A stretch of 64,000 nucleotides of DNA from Carallia brachiata. Its lineage: Eukaryota > Streptophyta > Magnoliopsida > Malpighiales > Rhizophoraceae. Both the position numbers and the translations under genes were made by a program. The number at the start of each line of letters is the position of its first letter. Within the stretch, counting starts at the first letter, position 1. Positions 35,657-45,770 of this stretch are shown piece by piece. The stretch spans positions 620,001-684,000 of the forward strand of contig JADCRB010000006.1 of NCBI GenBank assembly GCA_021464245.1, read 5' to 3'. The notes beneath the pieces were generated by a model, which made no database searches, had not been told where the DNA came from, and worked only from the letters and a program-made list of their open reading frames with translations.

Positions 35657-35863
35657 ATGTCTTTCAATTGCTTTTCTCGAAATTCTCCGTCGTCCGACGC
35701 ATCATTTAGCCAAATCCTGAATAGCCGAGTCGTTGATCACCCGAGATTATCTCATTTGGTCTCCGGACAGCCACCGGGCGGCAAATCGCAGCTAGCCGAC
35801 ATGTCGGTCCCACACGAAGGCAAAAATATGACAGCCAAGGATTATCTTCCCAATTTATTTTGA
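35657..35863 (+). CDS. Small ORF (68 aa), C2 copy of a duplicated frame
   Basis: ATG 35,657 to TGA 35,861-35,863. The C1 copy at 28,810 shares the start and the KNMTAK block but lacks 22 internal codons, without loss of frame. The extra part here (SGQPPGGKSQLADMSVPHEG) is Gly/Pro-rich and its DNA is markedly GC-richer than the flanks, which is coding-like. No signal peptide, membrane segment or known motif is visible. A TATA-like sequence is not obvious. May be an exon of a decayed gene. Confidence 0.35.
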   Translation: MSFNCFSRNSPSSDASFSQILNSRVVDHPRLSHLVSGQPPGGKSQLADMSVPHEGKNMTAKDYLPNLF

Positions 35864-35895
35864 AGGGATTGATGAATATCAATCTAGTTTCATAT

Positions 35896-35921
35896 CTATA
35901 TATATATATATATATATATAT
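35896..35921. repeat. (AT)n microsatellite
   Basis: A run of about 13 TA/AT dinucleotides just after the end of C2. Confidence 0.8.
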
Positions 35922-36835
35922 TATATTTTATATCTGTTCTGTCTAAAACTGCTCTCTTGACCGATTTCTTTACCTTTACAGAAAAAGAAAGGAAGAATGA
36001 TAGGCCACTTTTTCTTTACTTTGATTTTCTTGTATTTTTCTAGTTTATAATTACAAGATCTCTTATTATCGTTATGCCATGAGTTATAGAATAAGAACTC
36101 GAAAAAAATTTAACTTCTCAAATAAAGTGGTTTTGCTGAAGGGACATTGCATGATCATTTTTAAAGAAGAAGAAAGAATGATTACTTGCTCAAATAAGAT
36201 ATCACTTATCTCAAAGAAAACATAACCAGAAAGAGTAAGATTGCTAAACAAGCAGAATCCATAGACCCAAAGGGGACACAAACTAAAATATAATGTTGAA
36301 GGCAAATATCAAATTTATTGCCCATTTATATTGAAATTCATACAATAACTGGACATGACACAACTGACGATTTCATAAGCAAAGGTGCCATTTAATACAA
36401 GTAGACTCTTCCAAATACTTCCTCTCCTCTATAAAACTGCGGAGATGACAATAATAGAAGAGCCTTTTTTTTTGTTTTTTTTTTCTGCAGAATATATAGA
36501 CAAGTAGGACTTAATTCGAAACAACCAAACACAAGAGACATCTATGGAAAAATCACAGATGGACTAATCCTAGCAAAACCAGCCAAATCAGGTTTATGCA
36601 GAATCACCTTATTCACATCAAACTAAGACTTCTAAAAACAGGACAAAGAAAGGGAAGAGTGCTCTGATCTGATGACAATACACAGTAAAATCACAGCTTT
36701 CTTTTTTTTTTTTTTTTTTGATCCGAAAAATCACAGCTTTTTTACTTAGTATCCCAGCAGCATCTCTGAGGCTGCAAATAAAACACGAAGCCTGATCGCT
36801 TCCAGAGACAAGACGGTGATTAGAAGATCCAAGGT

Positions 36836-37062
36836 TTATCCATCAGTGTTGTAGCCACTGGCTGGTGGGGTTGTAGAAGCAGAACATCCACTATCATCTG
36901 CTCCATCACCTCTCAGAACCCTTCTAGCCTTAAGGGCTACAGATTTAACGGTCTCAGCAAAGCTCTCAAAAATATGAGCTTTGATCATCCCTCTTTTTGG
37001 TGGAAGATTTGTGTTCTTCTCTGGTGGGTGTGGGACGCGCGAGAATTGGATGCCATCGACAT
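36836..37062 (-). CDS. Small PPKRG-motif protein, type II, copy 1, probably frameshifted
   Basis: The minus-strand frame ending at 36,836 contains NLPPKRGMIKAHIFESFAE, then SVALKARRVLRGDG and TPPASGYNTDG, matching the type II gene at 61,664 almost block for block. No ATG lies in this frame upstream of PPKRG. By comparison with 61,909 the true start is the ATG at 37,056 (ATGGCATCC), or 37,062, but that frame meets a stop after the conserved region begins. An extra CG in the CGCGCG run near 37,036-37,041 would explain the shift. A good splice acceptor (CTTTCAG, ending 37,074) lies just upstream of the ATG, as in the 61.9 kb gene, so a 5' UTR intron is shared. Alternatives: an upstream coding exon supplies the start, or the CG repeat is a sequencing error. 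A TATA box is near 37,545. Confidence 0.5.
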
Positions 37063-37538
37063 TGCCTGATGATCTGAAAGATGGAGCCAAAAAAGAAGAA
37101 GGGGCAGAGAAGAGACAGAACTAGCAAACAGAGTGATTCAGAAAAAAAGAATGAATATTTATGTAGAAAAATTAGTTGCTTTGACTACAACAAAAGAAGA
37201 ATACTACAAACAAGCCAAATTCAACTGCAATATTTTAGCTAATTGAAGAGAAATTAATCTGGGTTGATGAACTGAAACTTAAAGAACTAAAGTTTATGCC
37301 TTTATGCTGGATTCTCTGTAAAAAAAAAAAAAAGCAGAGAACAAGCAGAGTCTATTTTTTGTTGTAAATTTCCATAGTGAGAGGTTGATGAAATGAAACT
37401 TAAAGAGAAGTCTGCATCTGACAAGAAAAGGAAGAATATCAGAATCCCAAATTGGTAGGAGAAGAGATTCCCCAATTTGGGGTTTGATATAAAGCAAATG
37501 CTGAGAGGAAAGATGAGGTTAAGACAATAGGACTTAGT

Positions 37539-37548
37539 GTATATATAG
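37539..37548 (-). promoter_or_regulatory. TATA box of type II small gene, copy 1
   Basis: The minus strand reads CTATATATACAC. It is about 480 bp before the candidate start codons, a distance that fits a 5' UTR interrupted by an intron ending at 37,074. Confidence 0.45.
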
Positions 37549-37609
37549 AGAGATGCAGAAAGTCGTCACAAAATAGTTCTTCATTTTTCTATTTTATTAC
37601 TATTATTAT

Positions 37610-40600
37610 TATTTTTTTTTTTTGAAAAATTCAGTGGGCTGTTTTGAAATCAATGGTGGATTTCGGTTTTGATCTTCTGGGGTGGTCCCATTTATGTAGG
37701 TAATTGCCACGAGCTCTCCTCCTTCTTTGCCTTTTAGGCAAGTTTTTTTGTTTACATATTCAGTAGCCGGGTCGGTTCCCTTCTCAGCTGCTTCCAATTT
37801 GGGCCATGGCTGCATAAAGTTTTAAGTCTTCGAATATACCGCCCACAGGAACCTGCTTGTAAAAAGTGCAAATGTGAATGAGCAAAGACACTGGCCGGCC
37901 AAGCTGGATTTGAATTTGGAATTTCCGAATTGACTAGACTTGCAGTTATATCCATTGGAACCGGCCCCATCCATTTGGCTTTTTTTTTTTTTTCTTTTAA
38001 GAGAGAGTTGAATTCATACAAGGAAAAGTCTAGTAGAAATTGAACTCTCGACTATACTCTTAATTAATAAAATTGGTGACTACTTGAGTAAATGTTCATA
38101 ATCAATCAATTTGGTATTTCGCCTCAAGATCAAACAATAAAACTATCAAGTCTGTGCAACACAAAAGCTTATATTTGACATAGTTTAACTTGTGGGGTTG
38201 TCAGTTGTCACTCGTTAGACCCTATGGCCAGAGCATGTAGCAAATGGCTCCTCTACGATTCAGCAGAGTAGTGCCAAGTACTATAAAATCTGCTCGATAA
38301 AAATTAGGAACACCTTGCAAAATCTCATATGCATTAGTAGAATCGTGTTATTTACTTGGAAAACGGACAAGCCCTTCAAATTTGTTTGCGCATGCACCCA
38401 ACCATGGTTCGGTTTCGGTCTGGTTCGAACTGTGGACTTAATTCTTTAGTCCGGTTCCTATGGTGCAATTCTTCTCCCGATTCAATTTCGAAAAATTCGA
38501 AATCTTAACCAAGCCTCTGTTGTCCAATTCCAGCTAGGATCCAATTCTAGTTCGAAACTCAGTTCGATTTCAGCCTGGTTTCGGTTCAAATTAAAATTGT
38601 GGTCAGATCTACGGGCACAACGGCTTAGAATCGTGTTGTTGGCCTTGATATTGGTTATCTTGATTTTGGCAATGGGACAAATCATTCATGTTTGCCCAAG
38701 TTAGGCAAGTTCAACCAGCTTGTCGCCTTGTTCGCATGCCATGTCCAAGTCTTCACTTATCCAAACATCACATCGAAAATGCCTAAATTGTTTCAATTTA
38801 GATTTAATCCTTGTTAAAGTATGGCTGTAATATGAGAACAAACGTGGGAGTACTTGGAATTATTTATGTTTTGGGAGTGGCAAAATCATAGACTATCGTC
38901 CTTTTAGTGCACTTATCATGTTTAATTTATTTTGGCATGTCCCTTTTTTTCTATGGACTCATCCGACAAAGAAAGTAACCATCACTTTTTCGACGAGATA
39001 AGCATCAATTTAGTCTTCAACCTTTTAAAACTTTTTCAATGCGTTCCTAAATGCTTTAAATTATTCATTTGAGTTCTAAAACGTCACAGTCCTTTTCAAT
39101 TCAAGATCAATTGGGACGGAAATAAGAATATCCCTCAAATACATAAAGAAATACATAGAAAAAAAAAAAAAATGCCATGTTTTTATATAAGTAACCCAAG
39201 GATTAATTCCTAAATATTTTAGAATTTAATTGATACTTATCCTGGGGCTAATTATAGAAAAACTTGTGTTTTTTTTTCTAATATTTCACTATATATTTGA
39301 CAAACAATTCATTTTCCATTCAAATTAATTCTGAATTAAAAAAGGATACAAAGCTTTAAGATTTAAATAAAAAACTCAAAACGTTTAAGACTATATTTTA
39401 AAAATCTTAAAAAATTTAGGATTAAGTTGATGCTCATCACCCTTTTCAATCAATACTTGGCAATGCAATTGGTGTCATATTAAAATAGTGAGCAAAGATG
39501 TCCAATGACTAATTACCATCATTTTTTTAAAAAAAAAAGGGTACCATCATTTTGGCCTTGCCATGATGCCCAATATGAAAAATGTCACGCACTAGGAAAT
39601 GAGAAATAATTAAAAAACTAAACTATGGTTTCATTCAAAATGTAGGAGAATTCTCTAACAAATGAGGTATAATTAAAAATACTGCTCATCTTAAGTTATT
39701 TTTGTTATAAATGCATTTAACATCCTACACACACGCACGCACACATATATGTGGTCTTTATTTGTTTTATGCTTTCATTTAAGGGGGGAAAAAAAAGTCA
39801 AAAAGAGCTATTTGTTTATTATTTCAAAAGCATTTCGTTTCTAGAGAACAAGCCTTCTATAGTTAAGAAAACGTGGTTGAAAAAGAATTTCCAGGAAAAA
39901 ACACTTAATACAGTTCTAATGCTACAATAGTATGCAAAGGGGCGGCAAGCAAGCTGTCAAAGTTGTATATCTTGGAATATTAAGTGCCTTTAGTAACGGC
40001 ACAAAGAATACAAGAAGTCTTTTATAATAAATAAACATAGACAGAGACGGCCAATGCCCAAACCCTGAATTTCTGCAAACGAAACAGTTGTGCACGGAAG
40101 CTCTTCCATGTATTTGGACTTTGGATTCCGTTTTCACAGTAGCGCTATACTCCAACAACAGTTTTTTGTTTTTTTAAAAAAACAACCCGAGAATTTTGTT
40201 GGCATTTATCAATGTTACTACCTAGTGGCCCGTATATGTAAATGTATGGTACAAAGAGATTTTTTTTTTTTTTGTAGTTTTACAAGAATTGTTTTAATAT
40301 AACAATACAAAAATATGAACCGTCGCATAAAATTACATTTTTATTTGTTGTTGGTTATGTATCGTACTACAATTTTACTTTTGTAAAAGTTGATCCTATA
40401 CGAAGATTTGTTTTTGAAAAAAAAAAAATCCAACGGAATCAAGGATGGTGTTATCTTCAAACGTGGTAATTAAATATTAGATTTTAGACCTCTTGATTAC
40501 CAATCAAGAGACCAAATCTTGTTCTTTTGTTTACATGAGCAAACAGCTCCAACAATTATTTTAATCGTTCAAAATAAAAACAGGGAACTGTCGGCAATAA

Positions 40601-41038
40601 TTGGTTATGCGGTTACCAGCAAAGAAAAGATTCCTCGGCAGAATCATAACTACTATTCTAATTAGGAAAGTTTTAGATGACGATATAATTATGTGAACAC
40701 AATGGGTATATAGTAATTTAAATTATTAGATCGTAAAAAATATATTAAATTTTTTTAAAAATATAAATAAATTATTAAAAATTATTGAATTAATTACGTG
40801 TTTCACGCATATGTCACTAAATGTGTCTATATAATCTTATTTTTCTTCTAATGGCTAAACAACCAGTCCGTATACACGTCAGCATATTGTATAGATATAT
40901 TTGGTTGTACGTTATTATTTAACCCATAAACTGGGGGAAACGGCCCTTTAGTGTGAAAAGCTATGCTAGATTTCAAACTCAGAATGTGCACCTTACCTCC
41001 ACTGCTCCACACATCCCAGCACAATTTCAGAAACCTTA
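37610..41038. other. Intergenic; one GGTTCGG-rich patch
   Basis: Mostly AT-rich with no supported gene. At about 38,405-38,600 words such as GGTTCGGTTTCGGTCTGG, CCCGATTCAATTTCG and CTGGTTTCGGTTCAAATT resemble hAT-type subterminal sequence but no paired ends were defined. Short A/T tracts elsewhere; a CACACACGCACGC run is at about 39,727-39,745. Confidence 0.45.
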
Positions 41039-42449
41039 ACTTAGACCAATCTATTTTATCGGTTACTAGAGATACCAAATACCAAGTAAAGAAGATATCT
41101 AGTTGGCCACTTGCGGAAATCCTCAGGAATTGCTAGAGGATGTATCAATCACTTGTAACATTGGAGTTGTGGACGGCAATGATGGTGTCGAATTGGAAGT
41201 AATTTGCACTTTTTTTTTTTCGCATAGACCTCGTGCTGTCATGGTCAATAGCTTCTTTTACAATGGTGAAACAATTGTGGGAGCACTACCCAGACTGAAA
41301 AAACCACAACGAACCCGACACATGGGCCATGCGGGTGCCGTCGTCACTTGCAATAAAATAATACTTTTTCTACATTTTATTTTTTTAAATCAATAAAATG
41401 TGCATGAAAATTAGTGAAAAGTGCAAAACAATGAAACACTATTTTATTCACAATCCTTTCTATTTGTTTTACATATTGTATTTTGCCCGCACATTTAGTT
41501 AAACTCGTGCATGATGTGGAATTTTATCAAAAAAAATTTTAAATTTTAAAAATATTAATATTTTTTTATTACGTCATCTATGCGGGTCCTACTTCGGACT
41601 CGCATCAATTTTGTAGGTGCTGGTAATGGGACTCAAAATGATTCTGACAACAAGGTCATACCAGTAATTTGAAATTTCTACCCCGGCACGTGAGAAGTTG
41701 CACACCGAACCTAATGACAAAGCTGGTGTTTGGATCTGATGCCATGGAGTTCTTTGTATGGCTAACACACTGCGATTATTATTTAATACAAAAAACAAAA
41801 GTTCCATTCGCTGCACAAGTATACTTTGATGTTGCTTTATAAATTATAAGTATATACTTTTCTTTTAAAATAATAGATTTTACTAATGGCAGTAATTTTT
41901 TTCTTTTACAGTCACTTATGTATAATATATGTTAATTGACTATTAAAAAATTAAAAATCACATATATTATAAATTTATTATTAAAAATTGTGGATGTGTT
42001 GAATTTTTATTAATAATCATAAAAAAAAAATAAAAAATAACTGTCCGCAATAAACCACTAAAATAACATGTGATTCATGTCAAAACAATCTTGGAAACAA
42101 TTTCCATTCGATCCCATCAGCACATTTTTAGGTTTGCGATTCACATATATATTACTACTATCTTTAGCTGTTGTCTCACTGCCCTTTTTTTTTTTTTTTT
42201 CCTAATTTCTGTTGCAAGTTTGAAGTTATGAAGTTACTTTAATTCGTGCACTTCTGATGAGGCCCGGCTGTCTGCCACTAGAGATTATGTTTCAATCAAA
42301 ACTTCACAAAAGAAGGGATAAAGAGAATTCCATCTTTCTTAATAATATTTCCACATCTGGGCTGTGCTGGTCATAATCAAGAAGATTAACAAAACTAAAA
42401 GAAAACAATAGCGTGACTCCTAGATTTGGTAATTAGGGTTCAAATCTTA
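41039..42449. repeat. Segmental duplication E, copy E1 (about 1.4 kb)
   Basis: Begins ACTTAGACCAATCT and ends GGTTCAAATCTTA, directly followed by the second copy at 42,450. Shared blocks include AGTTGGCCACTTGC, GATGTATCAATCACTTGTAA, GGCAATGATGGTGTCGAATT, TTAATACAAAA/TTAATACTAAA and GCCCGGCTGTCTGCCACTAG. The part at 41,103-41,200 is open in both copies but starts without ATG, so coding status is unproven. Confidence 0.85.
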
Positions 42450-44325
42450 ACTTAGACCAATCTCTTTTATCGGTTACTATAGATATGAAATACCAAGTGA
42501 AGAGGATATCTAGTTGGCCACTTGCAGAAATCCTCAGGAATTGCTAAAGGATGTATCAATCACTTGTAATATCGGAATTGTGGATGGCAATGATGGTGTC
42601 GAATTTGCACTTTTTTCTTTCTTTTTTTTTTTTGGTGCATAGACAACATGTTGTCATTGTCAATAATTTCTTTTTCAATGGGTTAAACAAGAAGTAAAAC
42701 ACTACCCAGCCTGAAGAAACCACTGCGGACCCGACACATGATCATGCGGGTACCGTCATTAGAACGTCACTAGCAATAAAATAATATATTTTTTTGCAAT
42801 TTATTTTTTAAACCGACAAAATATGTATGAAGGCTCGTAAAAAGTGCAAAATTCTGAAACGACTACTTTGTTTGAAAATTTTCCTATGTGTTTTACGCAT
42901 GGTATTCAGACTACCTGCACATTTAGTTAGACTCATTGCATATTACGGAATTTTATAGGAAAAAATTTGATTTAAAAAAGTTAAAATATTTTATGACGTC
43001 ATGCACGCAGTCCTACGTGGGACTCACTTCTATTTTGTAAAATTCTACGACAAGTCATGCTAGTAAAATTGAAATTTCTATGGTGGTACGTGAGAAGTGA
43101 GATATCCATATTTTTAATTTTAAAATTTTAAATTTTTTTATATTTGAATTTTAAATTTTTTTAACATTTTATTTGAATTTTAAATTTTTTAATTTCATAC
43201 TACATCAGTCCTTTAAGTTACAAAAAATAGTCAATCAATTAATAAATAAGTTTAACTTAATAAAAATTATTTAAAAAAGGTTAAATATATGAATTAAATA
43301 TTTTTTTCATCAACAAAATATACACATTAAATATTTTTTTAATCAACAAATATATGAATTAAATATGTAACATGCATATTTTTAATAGAAAAGACATTCA
43401 ATTCATATATGTAATCTTTTTTCAATAATTTTTTATAAAGTTAAAATTATTTTTTAATAAATTGATCACTTTTGATAAACAGATGGATTGATTTGATAAG
43501 AAATTAAAAGATTTAAGACTCAAATAAAATGTCAAAAAAATTTAAAACTCAAATATAAAAAAAATTTAAAAATTTAAGAGTAAAAATATTGATATTATCG
43601 TGAGAGGTTGCACACCGAATCTAGCGACAGGCCTGTTGTTAGGAACTGATACCCTGGAGTTCTTTATATGGTTTCCAAACTGCGATTATTATTTAATACT
43701 AAAAAAAAAAGGTTCCATTTCTTCACAAATATACTTTGATGTTGCTTTATAAATTATAAGTATACTTTATCTTTAAAATAACACGTGATTCATGTCAAAA
43801 GAATCTTGGAAACAGTTTCCACTGCATCTCCATCAGCACATATTGAGCTTTGAAAGACATAATTGCCAGACAAAGAAAATATATTACTATTATTTTTTTT
43901 TATTGATCTATAAAAAATCTTACTAAGTATTTAGAGAGAAAAAAATAAAATTAAATAAGGTTTAAATCATCAACCTACTAATTAAAAAATATTTATTTTA
44001 ATCAATTAAATATATGCTCAATCTCATATCATTATTATCTTTAACTGTTGTGTCCCTACCATTTTATTTTTCTCTAATTTATATTACAAGAAGTTTGAAT
44101 TTGTGAAGTTACTTTATTCTTTGCACTTCTGATCGGGCCCGGCTGTCTGCCACTAGAGGTTTGTGTTCAATTAAAAATTCACGAAGGAAGGGATAAAGAG
44201 AATAGCGTCTTTCTTTGATGGCATTTCCACATCTGGGTTGTGCATGTCATAATCTAGAAGAGCAACAGAACTAAAAGAAAACAATAGCTTGCATCTTAGA
44301 TTTGGTAATTAGGGTTCAAATCTTA
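42450..44325. repeat. Segmental duplication E, copy E2 (about 1.9 kb)
   Basis: Head-to-tail copy of E1. The extra length is mainly the 500-bp foldback element at 43,099-43,598, plus a smaller AT-rich stretch near 43,870-44,035. Confidence 0.85.
43090..43607. mobile_element. Mutator-like foldback MITE (500 bp) with 9-bp target duplication
   Basis: The element spans 43,099-43,598. Flanks are GTGAGAAGT (43,090-43,098) and GTGAGAGGT (43,599-43,607), eight of nine identical. E1 has the single uninterrupted site (CACGTGAGAAGTTGCACACC). The left end GAGATATCCATATTTTTAAT and the reverse complement of the right end GATAATATCAATATTTTTAC form long terminal inverted repeats that continue inward as AAATTTTTTTA-rich sequence for about 100 bp. 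A 9-bp duplication and long inverted repeats are typical of Mutator-like elements. No coding frame. Confidence 0.85.
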
Positions 44326-44902
44326 GTACCCACAAATATAAAAAAGAAAAAAAGCGAAACATGTTTGTTGCCGATAAAATGAAACCCCCGACTGGCGGCT
44401 AAAAGACCAAAATCTTTCCGGCAAAAGGCGAGATTATGTTGGTAATCCAAACACAAAGCCTTTCTTTTTGTCTAGTAAAATTGAGAGGAGAAGTTAATTA
44501 TTAGATAAGTATCAAGTTTGATTAGGCCATACCCACAAAAGCCTAACTTGCTATTATCATTACTTACTCCATCGAATTGAGCAACCATGTTTTTCAGCCA
44601 ATTGATGAACAGTAGAATAACCAATTGCAGCTTGTAACTTAATCAAGACATCGGAAAAGCAATCAAAAACTGAATTTGGCTATGTTACATTTATTTGCCA
44701 AGAATACAAGTAAAGTATTGCAATTCTACATAATTCCCATCTTTAATCATCAAATAAAAAGGGGACGAAAAAGGAATGAATCTTTAACCCAGAAATTATT
44801 CAAGATTACAACAACAATAGCTGAAATTACAGAAATTCAAAATCTTTACTTAGTCAACGGTCAATACTATTCAATAACCTCCCAAAGGATGAGAGATTAC
44901 AA
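44326..44902. other. 3' flank of type I small gene, copy 2
   Basis: No independent gene seen. Sequence close to 44,903 is likely the 3' UTR of the minus-strand gene. Confidence 0.5.
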
Positions 44903-45133
44903 TCACGACTCAGATGGGGCATCTGAGTAATACCCACTTGGAGTTGCTGGTGTTATCGGGCCTGAGCTAGCGAGACTCCCATTTTCCCTGTGATTTTTAC
45001 CAACTGATGCAATAGCAGCAGCTGACTTGATTAAATTCTTGAAAATCCTGATCTTGATTTGCCCTCTCATTGGAGGGACAGTATTAATATGCTGTTCTCG
45101 CCTCTTGGTGGGTCCAGATGCAGCAAATTCCAT
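44903..45133 (-). CDS. Small basic PPKRG-motif protein, type I, copy 2 (76 aa)
   Basis: Starts at ATG 45,133 (MEFAASGPTKRREQ). Residues 19-31 carry VPPMRGQIKIRIF, with Met in place of the Lys of PPKRG, then KNLIKSAAAIASVGK, NHRENGS and a C-terminus TPSGYYSDAPSES. It is closest to the gene at 21,924. The frame continues upstream of this ATG through a CTT repeat that would encode poly-Leu; that extension is absent from relatives and lies in the 5' UTR, so I reject it. A TATA box at 45,305-45,312 is about 175 bp upstream. No membrane segment. Family function unknown to me; conserved basic motif plus Tyr/Ser/Asp tail hint at a protein-protein or nuclear role, as inference only. Confidence 0.75.
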   Translation of the reverse strand: MEFAASGPTKRREQHINTVPPMRGQIKIRIFKNLIKSAAAIASVGKNHRENGSLASSGPITPATPSGYYSDAPSES

Positions 45134-45160
45134 TGTTTTAAAATTGGTACGAAGATTTAC

Positions 45161-45194
45161 AAGAAGAAGAAGAAGAAGAAGAAGAAGAAGAAGA
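45161..45194. repeat. (GAA)n/(CTT)n microsatellite in a 5' UTR
   Basis: About eleven GAA units on the plus strand, giving CTT repeats in the transcript of the type I small gene 30-60 nt before its start codon. CTT-rich leaders are common in plant genes and length variation here could affect expression. Confidence 0.85.
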
Positions 45195-45304
45195 TAAAGA
45201 TTGAAAAGGGCAAGAAATGAGGATGTGTTGAGAGGACTAAAGACTTCTAAGATGATAACTAGAAGGAGTGCTTGTTGAGTCAAGCAAGGGATTCGAATGC
45301 GTTG

Positions 45305-45312
45305 TTTATATA
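45305..45312 (-). promoter_or_regulatory. TATA box of type I small gene, copy 2
   Basis: The minus strand reads CCCTATATAAACAACG, a strong TATA box match about 175 bp before the start codon. Confidence 0.65.
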
Positions 45313-45682
45313 GGGATATGGGGCCAAACCAATTAATTTTGTTCAGAGAATCTAGCAACAGGTGTCAGTTGCTTAGTTTGCAAGACTAGCCGTGAGCTCA
45401 AAATGGAAAGAAAAAAAAGTTAATGTTCCAGCATTTATTGTTTCGAATTTTATTCTGATTAAAATTAAAATTGTTATTTTTAAAATAAAAATTAATATTT
45501 TTAAAATATTTTTTATTTTTATATTTTAAAAATATTAATTTTTATTAAAAAAATAATAGTAACAATTTATCTTAAGAAAAAATTCAGAATAAAATTACTG
45601 AAATATGTATGGACGCTCAAATAGAAATGGGAACGCCGAAGTTTAGTGCTCCAACGGGCCCAAAGAGTTCAGGACCACTAAT

Positions 45683-45754
45683 ACTCCTTTTTGGTGGTCC
45701 TCCAGATTTGAGACGTAAACTCCTTTTGGGTGGTCCTCCAGAGTTGAGACCACC
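45683..45754. repeat. Tandem repeat, 36-bp unit, two copies
   Basis: ACTCCTTTTTGGTGGTCCTC followed by CAGATTTGAGACGTAA (first unit), then a near-identical second unit; GGTGGTCC words also pair with GGACCAC at 45,671 and GACCACC at 45,748, so the stretch could fold back. Confidence 0.7.
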
Positions 45755-45770
45755 AGAAGTCCGATGGTCT

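Larger units (their letters stand above)
29004..35880. repeat. Segmental duplication C, copy C2 (contains hAT element)
   Basis: Without the 4,149-bp hAT element, C2 is about 2.7 kb and aligns with C1 (24,415-28,985) from the TACGGCCTATACATTA block to the end of the 35,657 small frame. Divergence is moderate, with many small indels. The tandem arrangement (C1 ends within about 20 bp of the start of C2) indicates a local tandem duplication. Confidence 0.85.

Noticed and set aside
38405..38600. A further hAT non-autonomous element
   Set aside because: GGTTCGG-rich words are suggestive but I could not pair the ends or find an 8-bp duplication.
41103..41396. A 97-codon gene in E1
   Set aside because: It lacks an ATG, runs into a T-rich tract and is not kept open over its full length in E2; only the first 30 codons are noted as a finding.
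44903..45358. A 151-codon reading of the 45-kb small gene with an N-terminal poly-Leu segment resembling a membrane anchor
   Set aside because: The Leu run is the CTT microsatellite of the 5' UTR, the TATA box would lie inside the longer frame, and no relative has the extension.
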